DNA of 64,000 nucleotides from Linepithema humile (lineage: Eukaryota; Arthropoda; Insecta; Hymenoptera; Formicidae): positions 4,216,001 to 4,280,000 of the forward strand of contig NC_090130.1 of assembly GCF_040581485.1 (NCBI RefSeq). The letters are read 5' to 3'. This document shows, piece by piece, positions 1 through 11,600 of the stretch. The notes under the pieces are model-generated. The model did not search any database. It saw only the letters and a program-made list of their open reading frames with translations, and had not been told where the DNA came from. Position 1 is the stretch's first letter. The number at the start of each line of letters is the position of its first letter. The position numbers were made by a program, and so were the translations under genes.

Positions 1-1856
1 GGAGGGAGGGTTGTTTTGTCTCGAAACTCCCCACGACAGACAAGACACGAGAGATTAAAATTACACGTTACGTAAACAATATGGGGAAAATATATAAATA
101 TGGTGAATATATTTTTTGATACCAGGATAATCTTGGAGCTATTAAAAAAATGCGAGAGACTTTTTTTTTCCTTCTATTCTTTGCTTCGGCAGCTTTAACG
201 TGATTCCGCGAAATTCACTTTAGCGCCCGATATGCGTTTGTATCGAATTATCAAGTAATAATGGCATATGCCGTTGCGCACCGCGTAATTCCCGACAATG
301 CGTTGCCTGGTCGCAACAAAACGACCTTAATTGTCGGAATTCTCCGTGGCGTTACTACTTGTACGGCGCATCCGCCTCTCGTGTGAACGGCGAAAATGGC
401 ATGCGAAACTTGCCGAGACGGTAAATGCAGTTACAAAGGCAGTACTCAGAATCATCGTAATGGCGATGCGCGTTTACAGCACATCGTCGACACGAAGAGG
501 TGAAAATTCTGCACGCTTGTGCTACAAGTAATTTGAAATTGGCTGAAAATGATTGCGTCTCTGTCCAAAAGGTACACCTACAAAAGTGCGAGTTAAACGC
601 CTGACAATTAATGAGATTTTTATTGAAACTTCAAAATTAAAAATATTTGGATACATAGTGTAATTAAGAAAATTAATTTATTTCCATATTCATAAAGATA
701 ACATTGAGATTAAGACATCGAGAAAATTATCAAGTATTATTAAGTATGCTAATCTGAAGACGGATAATTATGAAATCATATATTATATTGAATAAAAATT
801 AGGGCTTTTTTTCGTCATTATTTTTCTTTAACATGATTAATTTGAAAGTTCTTCGCAATTTTAAAGAAATGACGGAATCAAAGATGAAATCTTAATTTTC
901 ATTCAATCATTTCTCAACTATACAAATCTGAAATCAACATACTCGCAACGACGCATGCTATCAACACAAAAATATGTAATCAGTATTCACGACAACATAT
1001 TAATTTTGCAGTTTTACATTTACATAGTAATACATCCTGGTAAATATTTTTTTTACGATCAGAATATGCCTCTCGCGATCGTGCGACTCGTGACGAAAAA
1101 GTTGCACATATCCGAAGTGGGTAAAAAACTTACGCGGCACAAACAGAAATAATTTTATACGACGCGAAAAGACAGGACACCTGCATTTGCATAATAATTC
1201 ATAACCGTCGATGCAGCCGCGAGAAGTGACACTCCTCGCGCGTGATAAAAATTCATTTTGTCGATGCACGCGCGACGTACGAAAACAACGACGCAGAAAT
1301 ATTAAAACGGGATCGCGATCCGTCCGCATGAAGAAGACTGTCGCTCTTAAAACGAAACGTGCACTTTCATAACCGAGTTATCGTGAAATTTTATATCCGC
1401 TTACTCCGGGAGACCTCCTTGGTACTCCCATCCCCTTTGACCTCGTTTCTAACATATTTGCCGTCATAATCCCGCTACCCCCACCCCCGCAATCCGTACT
1501 GTGCATCATCCCATCCCCCTCCTGCGCCTACCGCTGCACTTCCTCCTGCCATCATCAAGGTTCGACACTCTTTGCTATCGCGCCGGTAACGAGAATCGGA
1601 TACTCTTCTCGGCATTCCCATTTAAAGTCCCGCGCGGCGTCGTTAAATCTTCGATTAAAAAGTCAAATGAAAGCGAAGGAACGAGATTACACGCTGCTCC
1701 ATCCCCCCCCCCCCCGCGATTCCGTCGCGGCGGCACACGGTTTTCATAATAACACGAGCTGCTTTGAATCGGCTAACTTATTTTATTCTTACCTAATGGC
1801 GCGGTAATCAATAGTATCACGAAACGGCGAGTGAAACTTAATCTTTATAATTCCAG
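1..1856. other. Non-coding, probably intron upstream of scratch exon
   Basis: No coding region is convincing here; the short reading frames lack codon structure and family resemblance. The stretch ends in an acceptor (ttccag, 1851-1856) that opens the scratch exon, so the right part is read as intron. The expected N-terminal exon of a Scratch protein (SNAG motif) was not found and is presumably left of the window. A 13-base C run lies near 1706-1718. Confidence 0.5.
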
Positions 1857-2871
1857 AATGTCTCAACACGCAACCGAGGGACTCGACGGCCGTCACGGCT
1901 CCCGCTGCGCCCGACGCGGAGCCCCCGAAGGGGCAATCGGGCGATGCGAGTGTCGCGACGACCGCAACAACGACGGCGTCAACGTCATCGTCGATATCAT
2001 CGGTCAGCGCGACAGCACCCGCGGCAACAACGGACTACTCGATGACGACGAGGGTGGAGAGGACCACCGTGATCGCGTGCACCACGACGGCGTCACCGAC
2101 CATCGCACCCTCCACAGAATCGATCGTCTCGCCCGCCAAGGAGACGGCGACGACGGCGGCCGCCTCGCCTCCGTCGGGCGTGCGAACGGCCTCCGACAGA
2201 TCCGCGGAGATCGCGACGTCTATCGCGACGTTGCACGCCCCGTCGACCGGCGAACCGTCCCCGCCGTCCGGCGCGTCGACGCTCTACCGCCTGGAGGACA
2301 CGTCGGAGCAGTCGAGAACGTCCGACGCCAAGACGATACGACTGTCGCCCGCGTCGTCCTGCGTCGTGCCCGTGCCCGTGTTTTCGTCCATGTTTAAGGA
2401 CCGCTCCGCGGCGGAAACAGAGGCGGCGCACGATCTTCTGGAGCTGTCCCGGTCGCTGCCGCCGTTACCGCCGCCGAGCGTCGTCGCTATCGGGCCCCAG
2501 AGCGTGATCGAGGCGCCGGCGAGCGACGTGCAGGAAATGACGGTCTACCAGCCGGCCGAGCAGCCGATTTATCAGGTGAACACGATCGACTTGACTACCT
2601 CGACCACCATCTACAGCCACCATCATCAGACGCAGCAGCAGCCGCAGCAACAGCCCGCCGCGGCCGCCGGTATTATTTACGAGTCTAGCGCGACCATCGT
2701 GCCGACGGGCAGCGTCTTCATACCTCTGTCACCGGTGCAAGAGATCCTGCTGACGTACAGCACGTCCGCTATACCGTGCACGCCGATAGTCGCTTCGCAG
2801 CCGCAGCATCAGCTGCCGCAACAGCCGCCGCAGCCATTGCAACAGCAGCCGCAGATACAACAACAGCCGTT

Positions 2872-2922
<51 letters not shown>

Positions 2923-4540
2923 AATTGAAGCGGCGCCGCCGCTGACACCGCCGACCTCCGAATGCAGCAGTGATATCGAAAACAGTAATCCGAATTCGCA
3001 GCCGACGCAGAAGGACAAGGAGGTGCAGACCAGCACTGAGCAGGCGGAAGGAGTGAAAACGGCCAGCTACACCTACGACACGTTACTGGTGTCGGACGGC
3101 AGGTCGAAAAATAAGAAGGCGCCCGTCGCGAAAAAGAATCAGGAGAACGAGCCGGTCGAGGCACCCGAGGCCACCAAGGTCGGTCGTTACGTGTGCTGCG
3201 AGTGTGGTGAGTTGAAAATAATTAAATTAATTCTGCGACGCGTTCGGCTAAAACGAAATCCTGTATAACAATCTCTCTTTTCATTGAAACTGTTTTATCG
3301 AAGTTTATTAATTTTCTCAGTTCTCGGTTTTACGATTTTTAGACTTTTTATTTTGAACACGCGATATAACGAATTTTTATTTTGGCCTCAGAGATGTATT
3401 TATTTTAATATGTATTTGTGACAAATTTACTTCTGATTAAAAAAAATTCAGTATAGAAAGTATTTTTAAAATTATATTGACTGATGAAAACGTTAATGTT
3501 AATTGTACTAATATTCAGAATGTTTTGAGAATTAATAAGTATATTAAATTATGATTGAAACACTCTTGCATCGAGCTGAAAAGAGCGCTAAAGAGGAAAA
3601 CATATCATATGCTCTCAATAGCATTTATATTAAACCCACTTTAAATCATCTAATTTGTAACAGAATTCGAGGTAGAATTCTATTTATAATTTTATGTGAT
3701 GTAGAAAAATTCTATTTCCAACAATAGAAATGATTAAAAAACGAAAACAATATAAATACAGATATCGTATTCAAAGTGCTTTTATTCGAAATAACTTAAA
3801 AAATTTTAATTTTAACTTGAAATTAGTTCAAAATTAGATTATATGAGAGAGATATCCTCAAAGTACGCTGTTTTTTTCTACATATATAATACATAATAAT
3901 TGTGTATAAACTTGTACGATTTTGTACATTACGTTTACATAATTTTATATAATATTACTTTATCTTGCCGTTCGCGGATTTATATAATATGAACGGATTA
4001 ATTTTGATTGACTTGAATATCGTGAACACAATCTCGCACGACTTAGCGGATATATGGCTCAAGTATTCAGTCCCTCGTCAACCCCGTACGTTTCCTTCAG
4101 GCAAGCAATACGCGACCTCGTCGAACCTGTCGCGGCACAAGCAGACGCATCGCAGCATCGACTCGCAATCGGCCAAGAAGTGCATCCACTGCGGCAAGGC
4201 GTACGTCAGCATGCCCGCCCTAGCGATGCACGTTTTGACGCACAAGCTGACGCACAGTTGCGGGATCTGCGGCAAGATGTTCTCACGGCCCTGGTTGCTT
4301 CAGGGTCATCTGCGTAGTCACACCGGCGAGAAGCCCTACGGATGCGCTCACTGCGGCAAGGCGTTCGCCGATCGCTCGAATCTGCGGGCGCACATGCAGA
4401 CGCATTCGGCCGACAAAAACTACGAGTGCCCGACGTGTCACAAGTCGTTCGCCCTCAAGTCGTACTTGAACAAGCATCTGGAATCGGCGTGCATGCGCGA
4501 GCCGAACGAAGGCAGCAACGACGTCGACGCGCCGTCATAA
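1857..4540 (+). CDS. scrt: Scratch-type C2H2 zinc-finger repressor, last two coding exons (5' partial)
   Basis: Exons 1857-3206 and 4101-4540, joined in frame through a glycine codon split at the border (g/gc). This is a Snail-superfamily repressor acting in the nucleus, in neuronal lineages in other animals. The first exon encodes a long low-complexity region rich in Ser, Thr, Ala, Pro and Gln, then the Scratch-box-like stretch YTYDTLLVSDGRSKNKK just before the fingers. The second exon carries most of five C2H2 fingers: CECGKQY (split by the intron), CIHCGKAY, CGICGKMF, CAHCGKAF and CPTCHKSF; the last ends H-x4-C rather than H-x3-H, as in this superfamily. The C-terminus is short after the fingers. 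The N-terminal SNAG exon is not in the window. Assignment to Scratch rather than Snail rests on the Scratch box and the five-finger layout. Confidence 0.93.
2873..2923 (+). repeat. CAG/CAA trinucleotide repeat encoding polyglutamine
   Basis: An almost pure CAG run of about 15 units plus two CAA codons encodes about 17 Gln in the scratch linker. Further CAG/CAA-rich segments lie just upstream (2633-2654 and 2811-2870). Length variation between individuals or related species is likely. Confidence 0.95.
3207..4100 (+). other. Intron inside the first scratch zinc finger
   Basis: Donor gtgagt at 3207 and acceptor ttccttcag ending at 4100. AT-rich, with no other feature seen. It separates the zinc-binding cysteine pair of finger 1 from the rest of that finger. 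Confidence 0.85.
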
Positions 4541-4856
4541 TGCCGGGACCAGGATGTCGATGCACCGACAGAGCGACGAGTGGCAACGATCAGGTAAGCT
4601 TCACGGCGAATCGCGGCCAGAGATAGATGTGGCTCTCTACTTTTTTTTTTCTTTTGCAAAAATTGATATCAATCTTTCTATCGTTTCTCGAAAAATTTTA
4701 GAGGATACTTTCGCGTTTGTTTGGCAATTTCGCGCGATTGCATTCGTAAGCGTTGTAGCGCAGTAGAATACAATGAGACACAAGAGGGATTAAATTTGCT
4801 GTCAGTCTCGCGATCGATCATGATTATTTTCACATCTAAATCTAATAGCACGCCTG

Positions 4857-4862
4857 AAATAA
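4857..4862 (+). terminator. Candidate polyadenylation signal for scratch
   Basis: AATAAA 317 bases after the stop codon. It is the first canonical signal on this strand, but insect neuronal regulators often have much longer 3' UTRs, so the true end may lie further right. Confidence 0.35.
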
Positions 4863-6017
4863 AGCGCGCCGTGCTAACCGATCAATCCGCAATTTGCAGC
4901 CGGTCGTGCACGACGTAAATAGAAGATCGCAGCGGCGTCATCATGCTGACCGGCAGTGTAAAAAAAAGTAGCATGCTGCACAGATAGATACACACTTTTG
5001 CACGCTCATGGACCAGAAGGTAAAAAAAACAAAAAAAAAACAAAAAAAAAACGAGGAAGAAGAACACTCGCGAAAAGCCGCTGCAGGCCTCTCATCGCCG
5101 TGCGGATGCGATTGATTTCGATTGTTTCGCACGGAATTCGAGTCGATCGAGTCTATCGTTGCACTCGACAACGGCAGCAAGCCCTCACGTTCCTTTTGTC
5201 TCTTCGGCGAGCTCGAAAAAACTCGCGCTTACAAAGCTCGGATAGTTTAACACCAATTTTCGGATCTCGGCCGTGGAATGAAGTGTTGCGCGAGTGTTGC
5301 TTTTTAAATATATATTACCTTTCTCATTCCAACTATTTGATTAAATATCGACATTTCTCGAAGACCTCAATTCGGCAAATTGAATCTTATTTCGGATGGA
5401 TCTATATTTTATTTTTGCTCCTTCGATTCACCAAAATTTATTTTCTTTTTCTCGTCAAAGTTTACGCGTTTTTTTTTTCGCGGAGAAAATGTCAACACAC
5501 GCGCGCACACAAAGCGGTTAATTTGTGATCCGATTATCTAAATTTATTGGAATAGAAATACCATTCTAAATTTATTGACGGAGTATTATTCTGAATGAGC
5601 GTACAAGCGAAATGACGAAAGAACATAACGAGCGGCGAAGCGGTGAGCTTCGATTAATCAATAGAAATTTTAAGTCGAAATCACAGAACAGGCTAATGAC
5701 TCGCTGTCGCTGTTGAGAAGAGCCTCGGCTCTTTTATGCATCATGGACGACGATCAGACGTCGAATCTCCGGTAACATCCAATTTCAACGGGTATCTCTC
5801 GGTAAGCGCAAAGTAATTCGATTTACTCGTCGTCTTAAACTCGCGGAGGGCGAAAATCTCGGCAACGAGGACGAGAAGGTAATTGACATATCGGCGTCTC
5901 TAGATCTCGCGCGCGCACGTCTCTTTCCTCTCGCGGGAAGAAGTTTCTCTGAATATTTCACCGCTCCTTTTCGCTCCGAGCGCATTTGTGCTATTTCCAG
6001 AATCATTTTTCGTATCC

Positions 6018-6051
6018 TCCCTCTCTCTCTCTCTCTCTCTTCCTCTCTTTG
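6018..6051. repeat. (CT)n microsatellite
   Basis: About ten uninterrupted CT units with imperfect flanks. Confidence 0.9.
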
Positions 6052-6711
6052 AGACGTTGAGAGATTGAGCTTCGCTCTCCTTTCGGGAGGAATTACCGCG
6101 TTAATTTTTGACGAACAACAACTCTTGCTAATAACACGAACAGCTAATTGGATGAAGATGGTACGTGAAGATAAATACGAGTGTGAGATGAAGGGAGGAA
6201 TATTTTTAAGGAACGATCGTCTATGTCAGTGCTGTCAAACTCGGTTCTTACGTAAAGTAGCTTAAAAGATGAAGTAAATTGAGAGGGCCGCACCTTTAAC
6301 GAATTATTACACAAGCACTTTTCATCGTTCGCGAAGTTTCACTGGATGAGGAGTGCACTTAATACGTTTCGAAATCACTTTTTTTTTTTTTTCACCGTAC
6401 CACTTTTATCCACTAATAGACGATTTCGATGTGGCGTCGGTTGAACTTCAATTCTAATTTAACCGATCCTTTGTACGCTCTCTTAGAACTAGGACTAGAA
6501 TGGAACAAAGAATCGATTAAACTGAAGTTAAAGTTAATCAACTCCGGCGAAGTCGACTATTAGTTTTTCAATCGTCACCGGCGAAGAGCGACCACTTCCC
6601 GGTGAAGTTCCGCATAAAACGAACTCAAATCTCTCCGCGAAATGGTCCTTTGGACTGTTCTCAAAGTATTAGCATACACGTTTTGAAACTCGCACGACTA
6701 TTGTAATGCAT

Positions 6712-6759
<48 letters not shown>

Positions 6760-6766
6760 AGAGAAA
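6712..6766. repeat. (GA)n microsatellite
   Basis: GA dinucleotide run with a few GAAA interruptions at the right end. Confidence 0.93.
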
Positions 6767-8553
6767 CTTCTTTTCCACGGAAGCGAGATGATCTGCATTT
6801 CGATTCACTAGTCATTTTAGTAAGTCTAATCCGTGAAGATGCTCCGACATAAAATGATATCAATATTTCACTATGTTTGGGCGTCTTCTTGCTGGGAAGA
6901 TCGATACGATGGCATCCCGAGATGCGCCTCACTTCGTGAATTCGCAAAAAAACGACGAGTCGAGATACTCCCGGAATGAGCAGCGATAAAGTCGATCGCA
7001 GACGAAAGTGCAATACATTTCTTACGTAGCTTAAGAGTCGCTTTTTTCATTCATCCTTGCTCGACGCGGTAAAGAGAGTTCGCTCGTTGTCCGCTTCTAA
7101 GATAAGATGGTTTTTAATCTCGCGAACGGAGTCGATCTCTGTTGATCTCACTTACTGAAAAAATAATCTCATAATTATAATTAGGAACTGACGATATGTT
7201 TTACGTTAGTGCGAAAAAAACGAGGTGCTAGTCTGTCTTTGTTCAAGGCGTATTCCGCGCACGGCGAACCGCAGCGTGCGAGCAGTCTTTCGCGCATTGT
7301 CCTTTGCGAAAGCGCACCTGCGCGATTTTTGCCGGCATCCTTAGTGTAATACACGCGGGGTGCTCGTGGAAAGTTTTCATCAACATTTCACGTAAACTGG
7401 ACCACCTGTTGAATGCAGAAATGACCATTCGGTGGCAAAAGGGTCGGTCGTACTACTCCCCTGAATTATGGAACACATCATTTCCTCGGTTGTTAAAAGC
7501 GCGAACAAGATCGCGGTCAATTGCAACATTTTGCCGAAACTTTATCGATTCTTTTTTTCGCATTCGCGTAAGTTACATCTCGAACCGCTAAGGATTCCGC
7601 AATTTCTCTAGCCGGGTGAATAGCATCGTGTATGCCGCATCAACGTTCTTAGATTCGATCATTTCTGAGACATCAATTGCGTGCTTTATTTTGATTCGAA
7701 CTTTACAATACTTCATATATGAAGTTACGAGATTACTTTTTTTTTAACGAGTTCCTTACTTATCGTTTACATTATTACCAAAGTTCCTACAAAGTTTTAT
7801 ATAAAATTTATTATTTATACAATTAATTAATTAGTTTATTATATATTATTTACATGCATAGAACTTAAGAAAAATCGAATAACGCATCAGGCGAAAAAAT
7901 TGTTGCTCAATTTATTTACTTCGCGAAGTCGATTCGCTGCATCTAGTCATATTTTTATTTCACGACGGAGTCGGGCAGGATTTGCTTTACGACGTCGACT
8001 GTCGAGAGCAAGACAAGATCTTTCAGCAATATGATAAAAAGTCGTGTGTAACGAGTGTATATATAGTGCGACACGCTGAAGCTGGACATACCGAGCAAAT
8101 TATTCCGTCGCTTGTGAACGATATTTCTTATTTATTTTAGCGCGACAGAGTTTCGCGCAAGGAGAATGAAAAAAGTGAATTGCATTCTGTAGAATGGTGC
8201 AATTCGTAATGTCATACCAAAGATATGACCAAAGAGAACAGAAGAGCACTAGGGTGGAATTAAAAGGAGAAGAAAAAGTACTTACGATCTAGTCAACAAG
8301 TTGCGCTTGAATTACATCCCTTTTATCTTAGTTGCCTAAGGCGGTTGCATGTACAATTGAAGAGGAAGCGACGCTTATTTTCTCGTCGTATATACTTTAC
8401 TTTCACCCCTGTACCCGTCTAGAGCGTTTCTAGTGTAACTTAGAGATATTTTGGTATGGGAAATTTTACGAGTGTAAAATAGTGAAAGGGATTAATTGAG
8501 TGTAATTAATTAAACGTACGATAGTATGCAGTATTGTTAATGAAATGAACGCC

Positions 8554-8556
<3 letters not shown>

Positions 8557-8605
<49 letters not shown>

Positions 8606-8620
8606 AAGAGAGAAAGAGAG
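8557..8620. repeat. (GA)n microsatellite
   Basis: About 60 bases of GA with GAAA interruptions, the longest microsatellite seen here. GA tracts can bind GAGA-type factors in insects, but nothing else here points to that. Confidence 0.93.
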
Positions 8621-11600
8621 CTTTAGTGATTTTAGTTAGTACAAAAATATCAACACCAAGAGAATAACGCGTATAGACACCTCGATCGCTTATGGCATGC
8701 GTGACGCTGCCGTGTAGAAGCGCGGCGATAAACGTAGAGGAGAAATTGACGTTTTTCCGGAAGTCTCTTACTTAGGACTGATTTTCCCTCCCTCTCGAGA
8801 ACGCGACGGGCGGATGATATCGAGACACACTGAAATGTGGAAATGAGATACGAGACATGTGAAATAAAATTATCGATCCGATAAAATAATAACCGCAAAA
8901 AGTAACGAAATTAGAGCGCAGAAGAGAAGATAAAATAATTAATCTGACATGATGATTGCTCGGAAATAAAAAAAAATATATTCATCGCGCATCGATTATT
9001 ATTTTCTGTTCTGGCCGAATTTTTTCCCCGCTAAAGCAAAATAGCTGAAACGAGATGACAGATTTTAATTTAATCTCTCCGAGATTTAATTTAATTTCTC
9101 TTAAACGAATTTAATTTGTCTATTTCGGCGGGATGAATTTATCGCTACATCGCATTTATTCTTACATTTCATTGTGTCTCGATTAAAATATAAAGTCGTC
9201 TCGTAAGAAAGTGGATGCTTATTCTTACGAGAAAAATCACGAAGCGCACGTAGTTCTGCAGCACGGCAAAGTTTTTCGTAATATTTGAAATTAACTATAG
9301 ACACACTTGTCTCTTATACTATATTACAATACTCGACAGTCAATCGAATCTATAAATTAATAGAGTAACTCATAACGGTAGTCAATAATAAAAAAAAAGG
9401 AGGAATAAAAGAGGATGTGCAACGATCCACGATCGCCCCAGTTGGATCCCAAGTGAGCTCCATCGACGGGCACGTGAACATCGTGGCACAGTTTATAGTA
9501 GTTTTAGTATCGCGAACAAGAAGAGTAACAAGAAGTGTGGAACGATGTTTCGTGGCAGGATTTCACGTACATTGCGAACAGTAAAATAGTTTTTTAGCTT
9601 AAAACTTAGCACTGCAATGCACGTATGTGTGATAACACAGGTTTTCAGTTTTGCAATTTATAATTAAAACAAGATTTTCGCGTTCTTAAAATTGCATTTC
9701 TATCATTAATTATCGTTATTATTTCTGTGAAAATTATTTTAAAAAGTACAATCGATTAAGAGATCAAAATTTTCGTAAATATGACGCCAATAAATTCAAA
9801 TAAAAATATCTAGCAATTAAGCAATTAACATGAAATTATTGGATCAATTTTTGCCTGACATTTTTTTTTATCGCGTAGCACAGACAAGAAAGCACCATGA
9901 AATCTTCCCACGAAAACTCGATATTTATCGGCGCGATATACTCAACGAGAATTACTCAATAGAGGCAAGAAAAAGACAAAATGTTATAACAGAGGGGGTG
10001 AATTGTGTCGAGAGAATGAGATCACAAGCCACAGAACTGATAACTCGTAAAGGCGAGATAGATGGGCTGTCATCACTATTTTTTCAATATGCGAATGATT
10101 TAAGCCAGGCCCCAGGACGATCATGCCTCACACGTTTCTCGGTCTGGGGAAAGTTTCTCGTCCGAACCGAACGCGGCATGTCGGACTTAGAATCGAGCGA
10201 AAACGACAGTGACTTCACAATCGAGCGCGTTTGTCTTACTAAAAGTGAAAACTCACTTATATGAAAAAAACAAAGTATACACAGATATATTTGCTTTTAA
10301 TCAAACACAAAGCCGGAATGTTATTTTAAGAAATAAGTTTGTCCTGCGAATTTTACGGGCAACAGTAAGCGAAAGCAATTATTCTCTCGTGTCATATTAG
10401 TTTAATTCTTTGTAAGCGAAATTTCTTGTATCATAATAAGATTGTCACGGCGGGGGATGAAGAGCGCCCAATAGAAAAATTACTCGCAAACAACAATAAT
10501 AATGCAAAATGAGTGAAAGAAGGTACCGAATGGTCGCACATTAATACAAAGACTCCCAATTAAAGAGGACCAAGTTGCTAAACTGTTTCTATGCCGCGCA
10601 CGCGGCGAATTTAACCGTCGTAGTATATATCGTTTTTGAGGTGATAAGAATCGTCAATATAAGCGATAGAGAAAATAACTCACTCAACCAACTGAATGTT
10701 AATATATCGAAGATAAAAAGAGAACAACGAAAATGTGACAAGCATTGTACACGTAAATATAAATATAATACTTAGACAAGCATCCATTATATATATATAA
10801 AAAAACTATATATATAGATGTATGTACATGTATGTGTTAATCGATGGAACCACGCTGAAATCCGAGTATCGATCGTTTTTGCCCGTTTTCTCAATTTGAC
10901 GACGTCATCGTACGTTTTATGCGCTCGCCATTGTTTGAACAAATCTTGCAAGACCAGTACGCTTCTTACCGCGTTGCGGTGAGAGATAAGATGTGTTTCT
11001 CTCGCGCGATGGTTAATATTCTCGCTTGATAGCGGACCCGTCAGCACATTGACTTCCATAAACTTGTAGCCGCGTGTTAAAACAACCCTCGATTGCCGTA
11101 CCGATCATTTTCGCCTCTACATTGCGTTGCCGAAATGCGTTCGTGTTGGAACGAAAGAATTTCAAGTGATTCCTCCGATTAATATATTTCCGAAATTATT
11201 GTATTAATTAATGAAAACAGAGAAGCGAAGAAATGTCGCGGTAGTCAATGTGTTAAGAAGATACACGTAAAATAATTACACATCCATGCATAAATCATGT
11301 ACACGAACTCGCGGAGAAGCAGGCATGATCACCGCTAAACCTGGCTTTTCGAGAGAACGGAAAACGGAAGGAGGAAGAGGAGAAAGACGCGTAAGGAAAC
11401 GTAGGGTTTAGATTAGTGTGATACAAGGTACGACAAAGCAATAATTTAGTGATTGTACGATATACTTGATTAGTGAATTAGTGCTAAGTTAACGATACTT
11501 TCGAAATCTATAAATATTTACTCGATAAATCGTATAGTTTTGTAGAAACGCTGGGAAGATTGCCATTTCAGATTGACGCTGTCTTGGGATCAAAGATTTA

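Noticed and set aside
561..568. Loss of the P-loop Ser/Thr in IQCA1 (GPSRSGKK, residues 561-568; coordinates here are residues) as a novel inactivation
   Set aside because: Vertebrate IQCA1, as I recall it, also has GKK at this place, so it is a family trait rather than a change in this insect.
2729..3164. Minus-strand frames rich in Leu, Ala or Cys opposite the scratch exon
   Set aside because: Shadows of the CAG repeat and of the real plus-strand exon.
4998..5528. 176-codon frame with a Lys-rich start
   Set aside because: It begins at a TTG, and the Lys run comes from an A tract; no support as a gene.
9830..10264. 144-codon open frame on the plus strand, ATG start
   Set aside because: No family resemblance and it lies in AT-rich sequence; kept out as a probable chance frame.
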